A stretch of 64,000 bases of DNA from Oscillatoriales cyanobacterium M59_W2019_021 (GTDB lineage Bacteria; Cyanobacteriota; Cyanobacteriia; Cyanobacteriales; Geitlerinemataceae): contig DVED01000149.1 of NCBI GenBank assembly GCA_015295945.1, positions 1 to 64,000 of the forward strand, in the 5' to 3' direction. A program made the position numbers and the translations under genes. The notes under the pieces are model-generated. The model searched no databases and had not been told where the DNA came from. It was given only the letters and a program-made list of their open reading frames with translations. How positions within the stretch are numbered: the stretch's first letter is position 1; every line of letters starts with the position of its first letter. Shown here one piece after another: positions 24,816 to 33,504 of the stretch.

Positions 24816-27698
24816 CTACTTCTGGCAACTTCTCAGCTCGCAACAATCTTTTAGTAAATTTTGTAAGGTTTTCAGTTGAAACGATCTCGCGAGGTCATGC
24901 AAACGATCGCAAAAAGGACGATATTTTTCATCTCGATGGGTCAAGTCAGTTAGCAAATTCTGCATTCGTTGGATACTCCCTTTCAGAGATAGCATATATA
25001 AGGCTTCGATCTCCTCTACTGGTGGTAAAACCCAATCGGAAGTGAGGGCAGTAATCTCGTTAGCCGCACCGTTATAACTAGCGATCGACGGCTTGCTGTG
25101 CCGATAGATCCACGTTAAATCGAGTAATTCTTGCAAGCGATCGAGCAGGAGATCGAACTCGATCGGTTTGGGTAAAAAGGCATTAGCACCTGCTGCTAAA
25201 CTGTGGGTTCGATCGTATTCTGACACGCTAGCAGAGGAAATAATGACTGGAATTTCTGATAAATCGGGAGTATTTTTTAAATAACTCAGCATTTCCAAGC
25301 CATCCATTTTCGGCATTCTTAAGTCAGAAATAATCAAATCCGGTCGAGCGAGTTTAATGCGATCGAGAGCTTCTCGACCATTTTTAGCTTCCAGGGTTCT
25401 AAACCCTAAAGGATTTAATAAATCGACAATTGCAGAACGGTTTTCGCGGCGATCGTCTACAATAAAAATTAAGGGATGTTTGTTATCAATACCAACAATG
25501 GTTTGCAGTAAATTCGATGGATCTTCAGAAATAGATTCTGTGGCAATGGGTAACTCGAGATCGAACCAAAATTTACTCCCTACTCCCAACTTACTTTGAA
25601 CGTACAATTGACTGCCCATTAAGGCAATAATTTTCTGAGAAATAGCTAGTCCCAAACCCGTTCCTTCGATATGCTTTGCTCGATCTCCAACTTGCTCGAA
25701 GGGCAAAAATATTTTATCTAAAACTTCAGGTGCGATACCAATTCCAGTATCTTGAACTTCAAAACGAATTTTAGATATCCTGTCATTGTTGCGACGATCG
25801 AGTGCTGTGTCAACAACTTTTACGTTAAAAATAATTTTCCCTGTTTCTGTAAACTTAATTGCATTTCCTAAAAGATTGACCAGAACTTGGCGCAATCGCT
25901 TTTCGTCGGCGATCGTCATGGATGGAAGCTGCGGATCGAAAACGCAAATCAAAGTTATTTTTTTTAACTCAGCGCGAATTCTGCACATTTCAATAACGCC
26001 TTCCAAACATCGACGAAAATGAAAGGGTTTGGCATCCATTTCCATTTTACGAGCTTCGATTTTAGATAAATCTAAAATTTCATTAATTAAGGTCAGAAGG
26101 TGAGATCCGCATTGATAAATAATATCTAAATAATCTCGTTCGGTAGCGGACAAGTTTGACGATCGCTGAAGAATTTGAGTGTAGCCTAAAATGCCATTTA
26201 AAGGCGTTCTTAACTCGTGGCTCATATTAGCTAAAAACTCGCTTTTGGCTTGATTTGCTTCTTCTGCAAGTTGTTTGGCTTGGGTGAGCTTTGCTTCGGA
26301 TTTTCGCAATGCAAATTCAACTTGAACGCGCTCTTCAATTTCTTGATTGAGTTCTTCATTTAAATTGCGAAGCTGGCGGCTTTGAATTTTTAACTCGTGA
26401 AAGTGATACGCAATTTTTGACGCCATTTGGTTGAAGGCGATCGCCAATTGACCCACTTCATCTGAGGCAAAAACGGCAGATCGAGTTTGTAGATTACCAT
26501 CTGCAAATTTTCGAGCCGCTTGCGTTAAACTGAGAATAGGTCGAGCGATCGAAAATCCCAACAAAATTACTAACAGAATATCGGCTACTATCGCTAAAGA
26601 TGAGACTAACCCTTGCATCACCAAGCTTTCTTTCAGCAATGTATTGAGAGCCGTTTCTGGCGTACCTCGCAATAAAACTCCGATCGGTTCTCCTCGAAAG
26701 TTGTAGATCGCCTTCGCCGCCACTGTATACTTAGTCCCTTGAAGAGTCAATCTTCGCGTGACGGGGCTAGGTTCGTCAATTGCGGCTTTGAGAATTGATT
26801 CGTCTGATAATTCTTGGTTGATTTCCACAGATTCATCTCGATCTTGATAGGGAGATGAATCCCCAGACTTCGAGTGTTTATAAATTGAGGTGACTAAACT
26901 AAAACTTTGGCTGAGAGCATGATAGGAATATATGGCACTGTATCCACCTCCTAAAGAATCTACCGTCGGCTCCACTAGCGCAACTTTCCCATTTGCAATA
27001 TCTCCCGAAACTAAAACTCCGATTGCTTCTTTGGTTGCGGGATCTTTGACGGGTGTCAACGTATAGCGAACGATCGCATCGCTGTCGATAATACGAACGG
27101 GAAATCTTTGAGATTCCGCTAATATTTCTTTTTTGGATACTAACTCAGAAGTTTTGATTTGCTGGCGAGTTTTCAGAGCCTCAACCACCAAATTTTTGGG
27201 ATTAAATATTTCGCCTTCGCGATCGGAATTCGCACTTGCAATAATTTTTAAATCTCTACCGACCAAAGTAGCATATTCAATCTTACGGGCTCGAGTTTCA
27301 TTTTTTAAGATTTGCTCGACTTCTTGTTTTAACGCGCGATACTCCGAAGGAACCCCTACGTCCACAGCATGGGCTACGCCCCAAAGATCGAGAGGCTGCT
27401 TTAAATCGTGCTGTTTTGCCGCTTGGATAATCGCTCGATTGTCCGATTGTCCGCGAAAGCCAAAGCCCATTTGATCGATTTTGATGTTGTAGGACATCTG
27501 GGTAACGGCTAATTCAGATTTCGCTTGATTTACTAATTGGTTGCGCCCCCCCGTCACGATTAAATAAGACCCAAACCCGATCAATCCCACGATCGAAATG
27601 ACTTCCGAAGCAAACAAACCCACAACCTGCTTGCGGCGAACGGAAAGGTTGTAAAACCATTGCAGAGAGAATAACTTAGATTTTCGATAGGGAAACAC
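24816..27698 (-). CDS. Membrane-bound hybrid sensor histidine kinase with C-terminal receiver
   Basis: This 960-residue kinase senses an extracytoplasmic signal. Membrane helix 1 (about 28-50) and helix 2 (about 362-385) enclose a Cache-like sensor of about 310 residues. A HAMP linker with a coiled coil (to about 475) leads to the HisKA domain [10 protein letters not shown], with His494 as phosphorylation site. The ATPase domain has N box [14 protein letters not shown]1 DTGIGIAPE and G2 [10 protein letters not shown]. The receiver ([10 protein letters not shown] to KPIEFD) carries phospho-acceptor Asp792. The last 70 residues are helical but show no clear phosphotransfer His. The ligand and target are unknown, and no response regulator gene is adjacent. 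The start is ATG 27696-27698. Confidence 0.9.
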   Translation of the reverse strand: MFPYRKSKLFSLQWFYNLSVRRKQVVGLFASEVISIVGLIGFGSYLIVTGGRNQLVNQAKSELAVTQMSYNIKIDQMGFGFRGQSDNRAIIQAAKQHDLKQPLDLWGVAHAVDVGVPSEYRALKQEVEQILKNETRARKIEYATLVGRDLKIIASANSDREGEIFNPKNLVVEALKTRQQIKTSELVSKKEILAESQRFPVRIIDSDAIVRYTLTPVKDPATKEAIGVLVSGDIANGKVALVEPTVDSLGGGYSAIYSYHALSQSFSLVTSIYKHSKSGDSSPYQDRDESVEINQELSDESILKAAIDEPSPVTRRLTLQGTKYTVAAKAIYNFRGEPIGVLLRGTPETALNTLLKESLVMQGLVSSLAIVADILLVILLGFSIARPILSLTQAARKFADGNLQTRSAVFASDEVGQLAIAFNQMASKIAYHFHELKIQSRQLRNLNEELNQEIEERVQVEFALRKSEAKLTQAKQLAEEANQAKSEFLANMSHELRTPLNGILGYTQILQRSSNLSATERDYLDIIYQCGSHLLTLINEILDLSKIEARKMEMDAKPFHFRRCLEGVIEMCRIRAELKKITLICVFDPQLPSMTIADEKRLRQVLVNLLGNAIKFTETGKIIFNVKVVDTALDRRNNDRISKIRFEVQDTGIGIAPEVLDKIFLPFEQVGDRAKHIEGTGLGLAISQKIIALMGSQLYVQSKLGVGSKFWFDLELPIATESISEDPSNLLQTIVGIDNKHPLIFIVDDRRENRSAIVDLLNPLGFRTLEAKNGREALDRIKLARPDLIISDLRMPKMDGLEMLSYLKNTPDLSEIPVIISSASVSEYDRTHSLAAGANAFLPKPIEFDLLLDRLQELLDLTWIYRHSKPSIASYNGAANEITALTSDWVLPPVEEIEALYMLSLKGSIQRMQNLLTDLTHRDEKYRPFCDRLHDLARSFQLKTLQNLLKDCCELRSCQK

Positions 27699-28301
27699 GG
27701 TACACTCTGAAAGAAAGGTTAAATTCAGATGAATGCGTTAAGAACTGTCGGATCTCAGGTTATCGGATCGGCGCTGGAGTTACTCTCGATCTCGAAAGGA
27801 AGAGGCTTGTACCCTGGTTTTTTGGTCAGAACATTTAGGACTATAGCCAACGTTGCATTCTAACTTTCGTTAAGCGTATCAAATTGTATCGAATTGAAGC
27901 GTAACTTCGGATACCACTGGCACTGCCAAATGCGAAAAGAAAATTCAAAAATCGATCGAGCATGAATACCTATCCCGATCGACTCATCCCTCATGCGATA
28001 ATTATCAAATTTATGTTATGTCAAGAACAACCTTTCCCGGTTGCTTAACTTCTCATGATAGGCGGGGCGAGGTTTAGTAGACTAGAGGAGTAGGTTCGCA
28101 GCTCATCGCCGCCTACGCAACCCATAAACCTTGATTTTTAAATCCGGCGCGGAGGGGCATCCCGTGTCGTCAATAAAGCTTACCGAGTATCCTAAGCAAT
28201 AGCTGGAGTTGGTAAGAAGCCCGCGCTGTACCGCTCTTGTCAGTGTCGGGAGTATGTCACATTTACGATATAATAGTCTGCCCTGCGCTCCACGAACTAA
28301 T
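27699..28301. other. 603-base intergenic region between divergent genes
   Basis: No complete gene is seen. The left half presumably holds the kinase promoter. The right third carries the IS605-like relic at 28141-28260. An inverted pair GTAGG/CCTAC at about 28091-28115 could be part of the same decayed element. A 28-codon frame at 27963 has no supporting features. Confidence 0.5.
28141..28260 (+). mobile_element. Decayed right end of an IS605/TnpB-type element upstream of moeB
   Basis: Bases 28140-28202 read KSGAEGHPVSSIKLTEYPKQ-stop, preceded by in-frame stops, so only a fragment is left. A hairpin then pairs CCCG(C)GCTG at 28220 with CAGTGTCGGG ending at 28250, and it overlaps the decamer GAGTATGTCA at 28250-28259. 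AAGAA, a CCGCGC hairpin and this decamer are shared with bases 60-97 of the window. Attribution to IS605 is inferred from the right-end architecture. Confidence 0.4.
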
Positions 28302-29474
28302 ATGCTCAACCCGAATCTGGACGACATCCAGCTTACGAAAGAAGAATACTCTCGCTACTCCCGCCACCTGATTTTGCCAGAAGTGGGACTAGACGGACAG
28401 AAGCGCCTCAAAGCAGCCAAAGTGCTGTGTATTGGGACGGGAGGACTGGGTTCGCCTTTGCTGCTGTACCTGGCAGCAGCCGGAATCGGCACCCTCGGCA
28501 TCGTCGATTTCGACGTGGTAGACAGTTCCAACTTGCAACGTCAGGTGATTCACGGCACCTCTTGGGTGGACAAACCCAAAATCGAATCGGCGAAAAACCG
28601 CATTTTGGAAATCAATCCCGCCTGCCAGGTGAATCTGTACGAAACCCGGTTCATGTCCGACAACGCACTGGATATTGTCGAACCCTACGATATCGTGATC
28701 GATGGCACGGATAATTTCCCGACGCGGTATTTGGTGAACGATGCCTGCGTGTTGCTGAACAAACCCAACGTTTATGGTTCCATTTTCCGGTTTGAAGGTC
28801 AGGCAACGGTCTTTAACTACGAAGGCGGTCCCAACTACCGCGACCTGTATCCCGAACCCCCGCCGCCGGGAATGGTTCCCTCTTGCGCGGAAGGCGGCGT
28901 TCTCGGCGTTCTGTGCGGCATTATCGGCACGATTCAAGCCACCGAAGCCGTCAAAATTATTTTGGGACAAGGCAACACCCTCAGCGGTCGCCTGCTCCTG
29001 TACAATGCCTTAGACATGAAGTTCCGGGAACTGAAATTGCGACCTAATCCCGAACGTCCGGTGATTGAAAAACTCATCGACTACGAACAGTTCTGCGGCA
29101 TTCCGCAAGCCAAAGCCGAAGAGGAGAAACGGAAGATGGAAATTCCCGAAATGACGGTTGCCGAACTCAAGCAATTGATGGATAGCGGCAAACAGGATTT
29201 CGTGTTATTAGATGTCCGCAATCCCAACGAGTACGAGATTGCCAAAATCAACGGTTCGGTGTTGGTTCCCTTGTCGGATATCGAACGCGGCGAAGGGGTC
29301 GAAAAGGTGAAGGAATTACTCAATGGTCATCGCCTGGTGGTTCATTGTAAGTCGGGAATGCGATCGGCGAAAGCCCTGTCGATTCTCAAAGAAGCTGGCA
29401 TTGAAGGCACGAACGTGAAAGGCGGGATTCTGGCGTGGAGTCAAGAAATCGATTCGTCCATTCCCACGTATTAA
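28302..29474 (+). CDS. moeB: Molybdopterin-synthase adenylyltransferase MoeB with rhodanese domain (MoeZ-type)
   Basis: The 390-residue protein activates the C-terminal glycine of MoaD- or ThiS-type small proteins by adenylation. Its C-terminal rhodanese domain can then transfer sulphur. The ATP-binding core is seen as GTGGLGSPLLLYLAAAG, DFDVVDSSNLQRQ and DGTDNFPTRYLVND; the region SCAEGGVLGVLCG holds the adenylation-domain cysteines. The rhodanese part (about 285-390) has VLLDVRNPNEYEIAKINGS and the active-site loop HCKSGMRSAK. ATG 28302 (MLNPNLDDIQL) is the conserved start. An upstream in-frame ATG at 28209 falls within the IS-like relic and is rejected. The pathway is molybdenum cofactor and possibly thiamine or cysteine sulphur transfer. 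Confidence 0.93.
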   Translation: MLNPNLDDIQLTKEEYSRYSRHLILPEVGLDGQKRLKAAKVLCIGTGGLGSPLLLYLAAAGIGTLGIVDFDVVDSSNLQRQVIHGTSWVDKPKIESAKNRILEINPACQVNLYETRFMSDNALDIVEPYDIVIDGTDNFPTRYLVNDACVLLNKPNVYGSIFRFEGQATVFNYEGGPNYRDLYPEPPPPGMVPSCAEGGVLGVLCGIIGTIQATEAVKIILGQGNTLSGRLLLYNALDMKFRELKLRPNPERPVIEKLIDYEQFCGIPQAKAEEEKRKMEIPEMTVAELKQLMDSGKQDFVLLDVRNPNEYEIAKINGSVLVPLSDIERGEGVEKVKELLNGHRLVVHCKSGMRSAKALSILKEAGIEGTNVKGGILAWSQEIDSSIPTY

Positions 29475-29552
29475 CGTAAGTTGCTAGTGGGTACGATGAA
29501 GGTTTCGATCCCCCCTATCTTCCCTGTTTAAGGGGAAAAATAGATTTAAAGT

Positions 29553-29569
29553 CCCCCTTTTTTAGGGGG
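29553..29569. terminator. Terminator-like hairpin between moeB and the hydrolase gene
   Basis: CCCCC (29553-29557), a T-run loop, then GGGGG (29565-29569), followed by repeated ATTTAGGGGG. This wording is a common cyanobacterial intergenic repeat. It lies between two convergent genes and can act on either strand. Confidence 0.6.
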
Positions 29570-29593
29570 ATTTAGGGGGATCGAAGAGTCAAT

Positions 29594-30211
29594 TTAAACG
29601 TTGCAGCTTAACGGGCGACTGGACAGCAAACTGGCTAAGACTTTCAACGTCCGGGGATCTTTCACCATCCACGCATGAAGGGGTACGGGAATTTGAATCT
29701 GCCTGCCGATGCCAATTTCCGAACTGCGGGCGGGCAGAATCATCAGATCGTAAGGCGTCCAGATTGAGGTAAAGTCGAGTTTCCCGAGGAGGCTAGCTGC
29801 ATCCCGGTTCAGATCTTGCAAAAATTCGCTGTTGGGGCGCATCTGCATACAACCCGGTTGACGGGTGGCATACGCCGTCCAAGTTCCGCGATGGGGTGAG
29901 GAGATGGTGACAAACTTCCGCACGCGATCGCACCCTCCCAAGCGTTGGACGTAGTAGCGACTGACAATCCCCCCCATGCTGAAACCCACCAGGTCGAAAG
30001 ACGCGGAGGGGTCTAGGGTTTCCTCGATCTGGGTTGCCAATTGGTTGGCTAATTTTTCGAGGGGCAGTTTGCCGTTATTGGGGATCAGATCGAAGCGGTA
30101 AACCGACCAACCCAGATTTTCCAGGTATGCGGACAGGGTATCGAAAATCACGTTGCGGTCCCAAAGACCGTGGACGAGGATAACAGGGGGACGGCTAAGG
30201 GGATCGTTCAT
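29594..30211 (-). CDS. Alpha/beta hydrolase, lipase-like
   Basis: The 205-residue soluble protein shows the start of an alpha/beta hydrolase fold, PPVILVHGLWDRNVIFDTL (oxyanion region HGLW), and the nucleophile elbow VGFSMGGIVSRYY, with the Ser in G-x-S-x-G. It ends with a candidate catalytic His in VPLHAWMVKD. This is the compact lipase or esterase_phd pattern (PF05057/PF07819-like) common in cyanobacteria. The substrate is unknown. The ATG at 30209-30211 (MNDPLSRPPV) is preferred; a longer in-frame version starting at 30346 adds basic, poorly conserved sequence. Confidence 0.8.
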   Translation of the reverse strand: MNDPLSRPPVILVHGLWDRNVIFDTLSAYLENLGWSVYRFDLIPNNGKLPLEKLANQLATQIEETLDPSASFDLVGFSMGGIVSRYYVQRLGGCDRVRKFVTISSPHRGTWTAYATRQPGCMQMRPNSEFLQDLNRDAASLLGKLDFTSIWTPYDLMILPARSSEIGIGRQIQIPVPLHAWMVKDPRTLKVLASLLSSRPLSCNV

Positions 30212-30526
30212 GACAAAGAGAGCGGGCAATTTCTTTAGCGCTAGCTTATCGCGTCGAGACTCAATCTCGATCGCCCGACAGGACAGATTGGCAACTGGCA
30301 AGACGAATTGGTAATGAGTCCGAATTCTGAATTTGATGTAAATCAATGTAAAAGAATGTCGCTTAAATTTTCATATCGGAGCCATTCATTCTCAAAACTC
30401 GAGCCAAACCGGGGCGATCGTCGGTAATTTGTTAAGAATAATTAAAATTTATTGCAATAAAATTCTCATAAATTCATAATCAAGCTCAATAGCATATCCT
30501 CGTCACTCATCTATCGGAGCAGTGCC
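30212..30526. other. AT-rich divergent promoter region
   Basis: The 315 bases hold no supported gene. The right half is strongly AT-rich, with a direct repeat ATGTAAA-TCA-ATGTAAA at about 30336-30353. Promoters for the hydrolase and for the Ala/Lys-rich protein must lie here. Confidence 0.5.
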
Positions 30527-30994
30527 ATGTTTAAGATTTTTGGTTCTAAAAAAGAAGAATTCTTTCTGGAAATCGACGATGCCAAAGACAAAGCGGAAGC
30601 CTCTGTAGCTGCCGCCGTCGAAAAGATCGAAGACGCTGCCACCAATGCTGCGGACACGGTTAAAGACGCCGCCACCACCGCCGTCGAAAAGATCGAAGAC
30701 GCTGCTGCTCCGGTAGCCGAAAAGCTCGAAGAAGTCACCAAGGGCAAAGCTGAAAAATCTACTAAAGCCAAAGGCAAAAAAGTCAAAGCCCAGAAGGCAA
30801 AAGCCGAAGCTCCTAAAGTCGAAACCCCCAAAGCCCAGCCCGCACCTCCGGCTCCTGCCAAACCCAAAGCCCCGGAACCCGTCGTGCTGTTCGCACCCGA
30901 CAATTTAATGCCCCTGCCCAACCCAAACCGCCGCCGTCCCGGACCGAACATGGCAGCTTTCCTGGATATGGCAAAACAAATGAAGCGTCGCTAA
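30527..30994 (+). CDS. Alanine/lysine-rich repeat protein, unknown function
   Basis: The 155-residue protein has three parts. An N-terminal head MFKIFGSKKEEFFLEIDDAK is followed by an amphipathic helix with imperfect repeats of AAxxVEKIEDAA (about 25-65), like plasma-lipoprotein or LEA-type helices. A Lys/Ala/Pro-rich region resembling histone H1 tails spans about 70-115. A compact C-terminus, FAPDNLMPLPNPNRRRPGPN and MAAFLDMAKQMKRR, looks conserved in cyanobacterial proteins of this kind. It is highly basic in the second half and could bind nucleic acid or polyanions; that is inference. The start ATG 30527 has GGAG eight or so bases upstream. Its stop overlaps that of the convergent TPR gene. 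Confidence 0.7.
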   Translation: MFKIFGSKKEEFFLEIDDAKDKAEASVAAAVEKIEDAATNAADTVKDAATTAVEKIEDAAAPVAEKLEEVTKGKAEKSTKAKGKKVKAQKAKAEAPKVETPKAQPAPPAPAKPKAPEPVVLFAPDNLMPLPNPNRRRPGPNMAAFLDMAKQMKRR

Positions 30995-32115
30995 CCCATT
31001 GCGCCGTCGTTTTTCAGAAAGACGAGCGTACTGTAAAGCTGGAAAGCAGAGTCCCACGTTGTCGGTGCGGGGCGTAAAACATCGATGTGAGGGGTGAGAC
31101 TTTCCAGCAGAAAGCGGTATTCCAAAGCGGTTTCGGCAAAGGGGGTAAACTCCGACCAAACCTTTGCCCCTTCGAGGTGTTGTTGGAGAACGCCGAGCAT
31201 CCCATTCCACTTCAGGCGGTTGGTTGCCGTACTCGTCGCCCCTGGGGTGGGTTGTTGGTGGCTCGAGAAGATAACGCCGCGATCGAATTGGTAGCTGCTG
31301 TCGCACAGCCGCAGGATGCAGCGCCGACCGGGTAAGTGCAAGTCGCACACTTGGGCGTAGTCTTGGGTTTCGGTTTTGCGGCGGATTTGCTCGGAGGTTT
31401 TGCGGCTGATGTCGTAGTGGACGGCTTCGACGAAAATGGGCAAGCGTCCGTTAACGCGATGGGTGACTTCCGACCAGTCGAAAGTTAGCTGTCCCAAGCG
31501 ATCGCCCTCATCCCGACACACGATCGTCGGTTGCGGGGAAACCGACTGGAAATGACACACCCGAAACACGGCAATCTTGGGAATATCCCTCAACGACGCC
31601 CAAAACACCGACAATCCCGCTTGCTGGAGTTCTTCCCCATACACCTTCAACTCCCCCATCGATCCCGTACGGTACAGCCGCCACCCGTGGATTTGCAAGC
31701 GCAATTTCGCCGTATAGGGATCGATTTGCAGAATTCTCGCCAACCGCTGCGCCAGTTCCGCTCTCCGTTCCGGGGCAGTAGCTTCGAGGATTAACACTCC
31801 CGGTTCTTCGCTGCGCGGGTCGGCTTTCGATCGAGCGATCGCCCGTTGCCGTCGCGCCTTTTCCCCCTCCTCCAAACGCTGCAATCCCTGCCGCGCCTTA
31901 CTCAACACTTTGGGCAGCGTCACCGTTCGCAGCAACTGGCGATAGGCTTTTTCCGCTGCCTCCCATTTCCCCGTTTCTTCGTACAGTCGCCCGATATAAA
32001 ACTGAACCCACGCATCGCTGGGAGACTGTTTGTACAGTTGTTTGAGCAACCGCGACGCTTCTTTGTAATCTTGGTTATCTAAAGCCGCCGCAACTCGATC
32101 GATATTATTGGTCAT
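30991..32115 (-). CDS. Tetratricopeptide repeat protein
   Basis: The 374-residue soluble protein starts with two to three TPR-like helical hairpins (residues 5-75: AALDNQDYKEASRLLKQLYK, WVQFYIGRLYEETGKWEAAE), a protein-protein interaction platform. The rest (about 100-374) is a cyanobacteria-specific region of unknown fold, with GVLILEATAPERRAELAQRLARI and FWASLRDIPKIAVFRVC. Nothing suggests an enzyme. The ATG at 32113-32115 is preceded by repeated TCATGGGTCATGGG motifs. It converges on the Ala/Lys-rich gene, with overlapping stop codons. Confidence 0.75.
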   Translation of the reverse strand: MTNNIDRVAAALDNQDYKEASRLLKQLYKQSPSDAWVQFYIGRLYEETGKWEAAEKAYRQLLRTVTLPKVLSKARQGLQRLEEGEKARRQRAIARSKADPRSEEPGVLILEATAPERRAELAQRLARILQIDPYTAKLRLQIHGWRLYRTGSMGELKVYGEELQQAGLSVFWASLRDIPKIAVFRVCHFQSVSPQPTIVCRDEGDRLGQLTFDWSEVTHRVNGRLPIFVEAVHYDISRKTSEQIRRKTETQDYAQVCDLHLPGRRCILRLCDSSYQFDRGVIFSSHQQPTPGATSTATNRLKWNGMLGVLQQHLEGAKVWSEFTPFAETALEYRFLLESLTPHIDVLRPAPTTWDSAFQLYSTLVFLKNDGAMG

Positions 32116-32174
32116 GGGTCATGGGTCATGGGTCATTGGTCACTGTCTTCTCCCCCTGCTCCCCCTACTCTTTA

Positions 32175-32237
32175 TTCTGAACTCCTGAACTCCTGTAGGC
32201 GCAGCCAGTGCGAAGCACTTACTCCTGAACTCCTGCT
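32175..32237 (-). repeat. 63-bp dispersed repeat, copy 1
   Basis: The block runs from TTCTGAACTCCTG to CTGAACTCCTGCT, with the core TAGGCGCAGCCAGTGCGAAG and the small hairpin AGTGC-GAA-GCACT. It is repeated at 54584-54647 with a single-base insertion. The copy overlaps the last codons of the ROK gene, whose final residues GAGVQE are encoded by it. Confidence 0.9.
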
Positions 32238-33130
32238 CCTAACGCCAATTTAGCAGCCCCAACCATGCCAGCGCGATTGCCCAACTCGGCAACGACCAGT
32301 TGTAATCCCTCGCGGGAGGTGGGCATTACCCGACGTTGGAGTTCTGCCCAAGTGGTGGGGAAAAAGAGATCGGCGGCGGCACTCACTCCCCCGCCAATGA
32401 CGATCGCCTCTGGAGTAAGAATATAAACAGAACTGGCTAAACCCGCGCCCAACAGTCGCCCGTATTCCTGCCAAAAGGCGATCGCTTCCGGATCGCCCGC
32501 TTGGGCTTTAGCGGCTAAAATATCTGGTTCTAAGCCCGTTTGGCGGCGAATTGCCCGAACTGAGACATACTGTTCCAACGAACCGCGATTGCCGCTATTG
32601 CACTCGGGACCGTCGGGATTGAGGGTAATCAGTCCCAATTCTCCAGCAGCACCGCGATGACCGACAAATAACTCGCCGTTGAGGATCGCCGCACCGCCAA
32701 CCCCCGTTCCTAACGTTAACAGGATGGAGTTGCGAACGTGGCGACTGGCACCCAACCAAGCTTCTCCCAACCCGGCGCAATTGGCATCGTTAGCGAGGGT
32801 GACGCGGCGGTGGGTGTTGGCTTCGATCGCCTCTGCGAGGGGAACGTCGCGCCAGTTGTCGAAATTGATAGCAATTTGGGCGATGCGAGCGGTGGGATCG
32901 ACCGGGCCCGGCGTCCCAATGCCAACGGCAGCGCATTCTCCATTAGGGTCGAGACGATCGATGGCGTCCCGCATGGCAGCGATCGTTGCTTCTGGCGTGG
33001 AGGGTTGCGGGGTAGGGATGCTGAGGGTTTGCAGGCAATTTCCCGCGCGATCAAATTTTCCCAGTTTGATAGCAGTGCCGCCGAGATCGATGCCAATGGC
33101 TTGTTGGGGGATTGGATGGGTTGGGGTCAT
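32219..33130 (-). CDS. ROK-family sugar kinase (glucokinase-like)
   Basis: ROK kinases phosphorylate glucose or related sugars; cyanobacterial members are usually assigned as glucokinases. The ATP site IGIDLGGTAIKLGKFD (about 14-29), GIGTPGPVD, catalytic LANDANCAGLGEA and LGTGVGGAAILNGELF are present in the 303-residue protein. The zinc site common in the family is lost: G-E-x-G-H reads GELGL and C-x-C-G-x-x-G-C-x-E reads ECNSGNRGSLE, so only one Cys remains. This appears to be normal for the cyanobacterial subgroup. The last six codons lie within a dispersed repeat, so the C-terminus has been replaced or extended by it. The start is ATG 33128-33130. Confidence 0.85.
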   Translation of the reverse strand: MTPTHPIPQQAIGIDLGGTAIKLGKFDRAGNCLQTLSIPTPQPSTPEATIAAMRDAIDRLDPNGECAAVGIGTPGPVDPTARIAQIAINFDNWRDVPLAEAIEANTHRRVTLANDANCAGLGEAWLGASRHVRNSILLTLGTGVGGAAILNGELFVGHRGAAGELGLITLNPDGPECNSGNRGSLEQYVSVRAIRRQTGLEPDILAAKAQAGDPEAIAFWQEYGRLLGAGLASSVYILTPEAIVIGGGVSAAADLFFPTTWAELQRRVMPTSREGLQLVVAELGNRAGMVGAAKLALGAGVQE

Positions 33131-33504
33131 GGGATGGGGGCGATGCTTACAAGGGTATGTTTTTTAGATTCTGGGTGAAATGGGGCAGGGGAGGCAAAAC
33201 CCCGGAAATCTCGTTCGACAGTAACAAGCGATTCTCCTGCATGAGACGCTTCGCGATCGCATCAATTGTGAAAAGGTGAAAAGCATTCCCTTGAAAGGGG
33301 GGGCGATGGGAGGGTACAGATTGCAAATTCTACACCGATCGACTGTTGAGATTAGACCTTTGAGAGAAATTGCCTCCAATCTCACTGTTGCCCCTTTATA
33401 AAATCGTAGGGTGGGCAGCGCAATGATGAAGCTTCACAAATATTGTTCATTTAGCGCTGCCCACCCTACAAGATCTCATTCAGACGAACCTCGATCGACC
33501 CTCG
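33131..33504. other. Intergenic region with a MITE-like hairpin
   Basis: No gene is seen in these 374 bases between ROK and hmpF, both on the minus strand. The notable content is the inverted repeat at 33406-33469. The hmpF terminator may be part of the same hairpin, as the stop codon is about 35 bases away. Confidence 0.6.
33406..33469. repeat. 64-bp hairpin element with perfect 16-bp arms
   Basis: GTAGGGTGGGCAGCGC (33406-33421) and its exact complement GCGCTGCCCACCCTAC (33454-33469) flank 32 bases. It resembles short palindromic intergenic repeats known in cyanobacteria beginning GTAGGGTGGGCA. It may also terminate the hmpF transcript. Confidence 0.85.

Noticed and set aside
28209-28301. 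N-terminal extension of moeB from an upstream ATG
   Set aside because: The extension overlaps the IS605-like hairpin and reads unlike any MoeB; the conserved start is ATG 28302.
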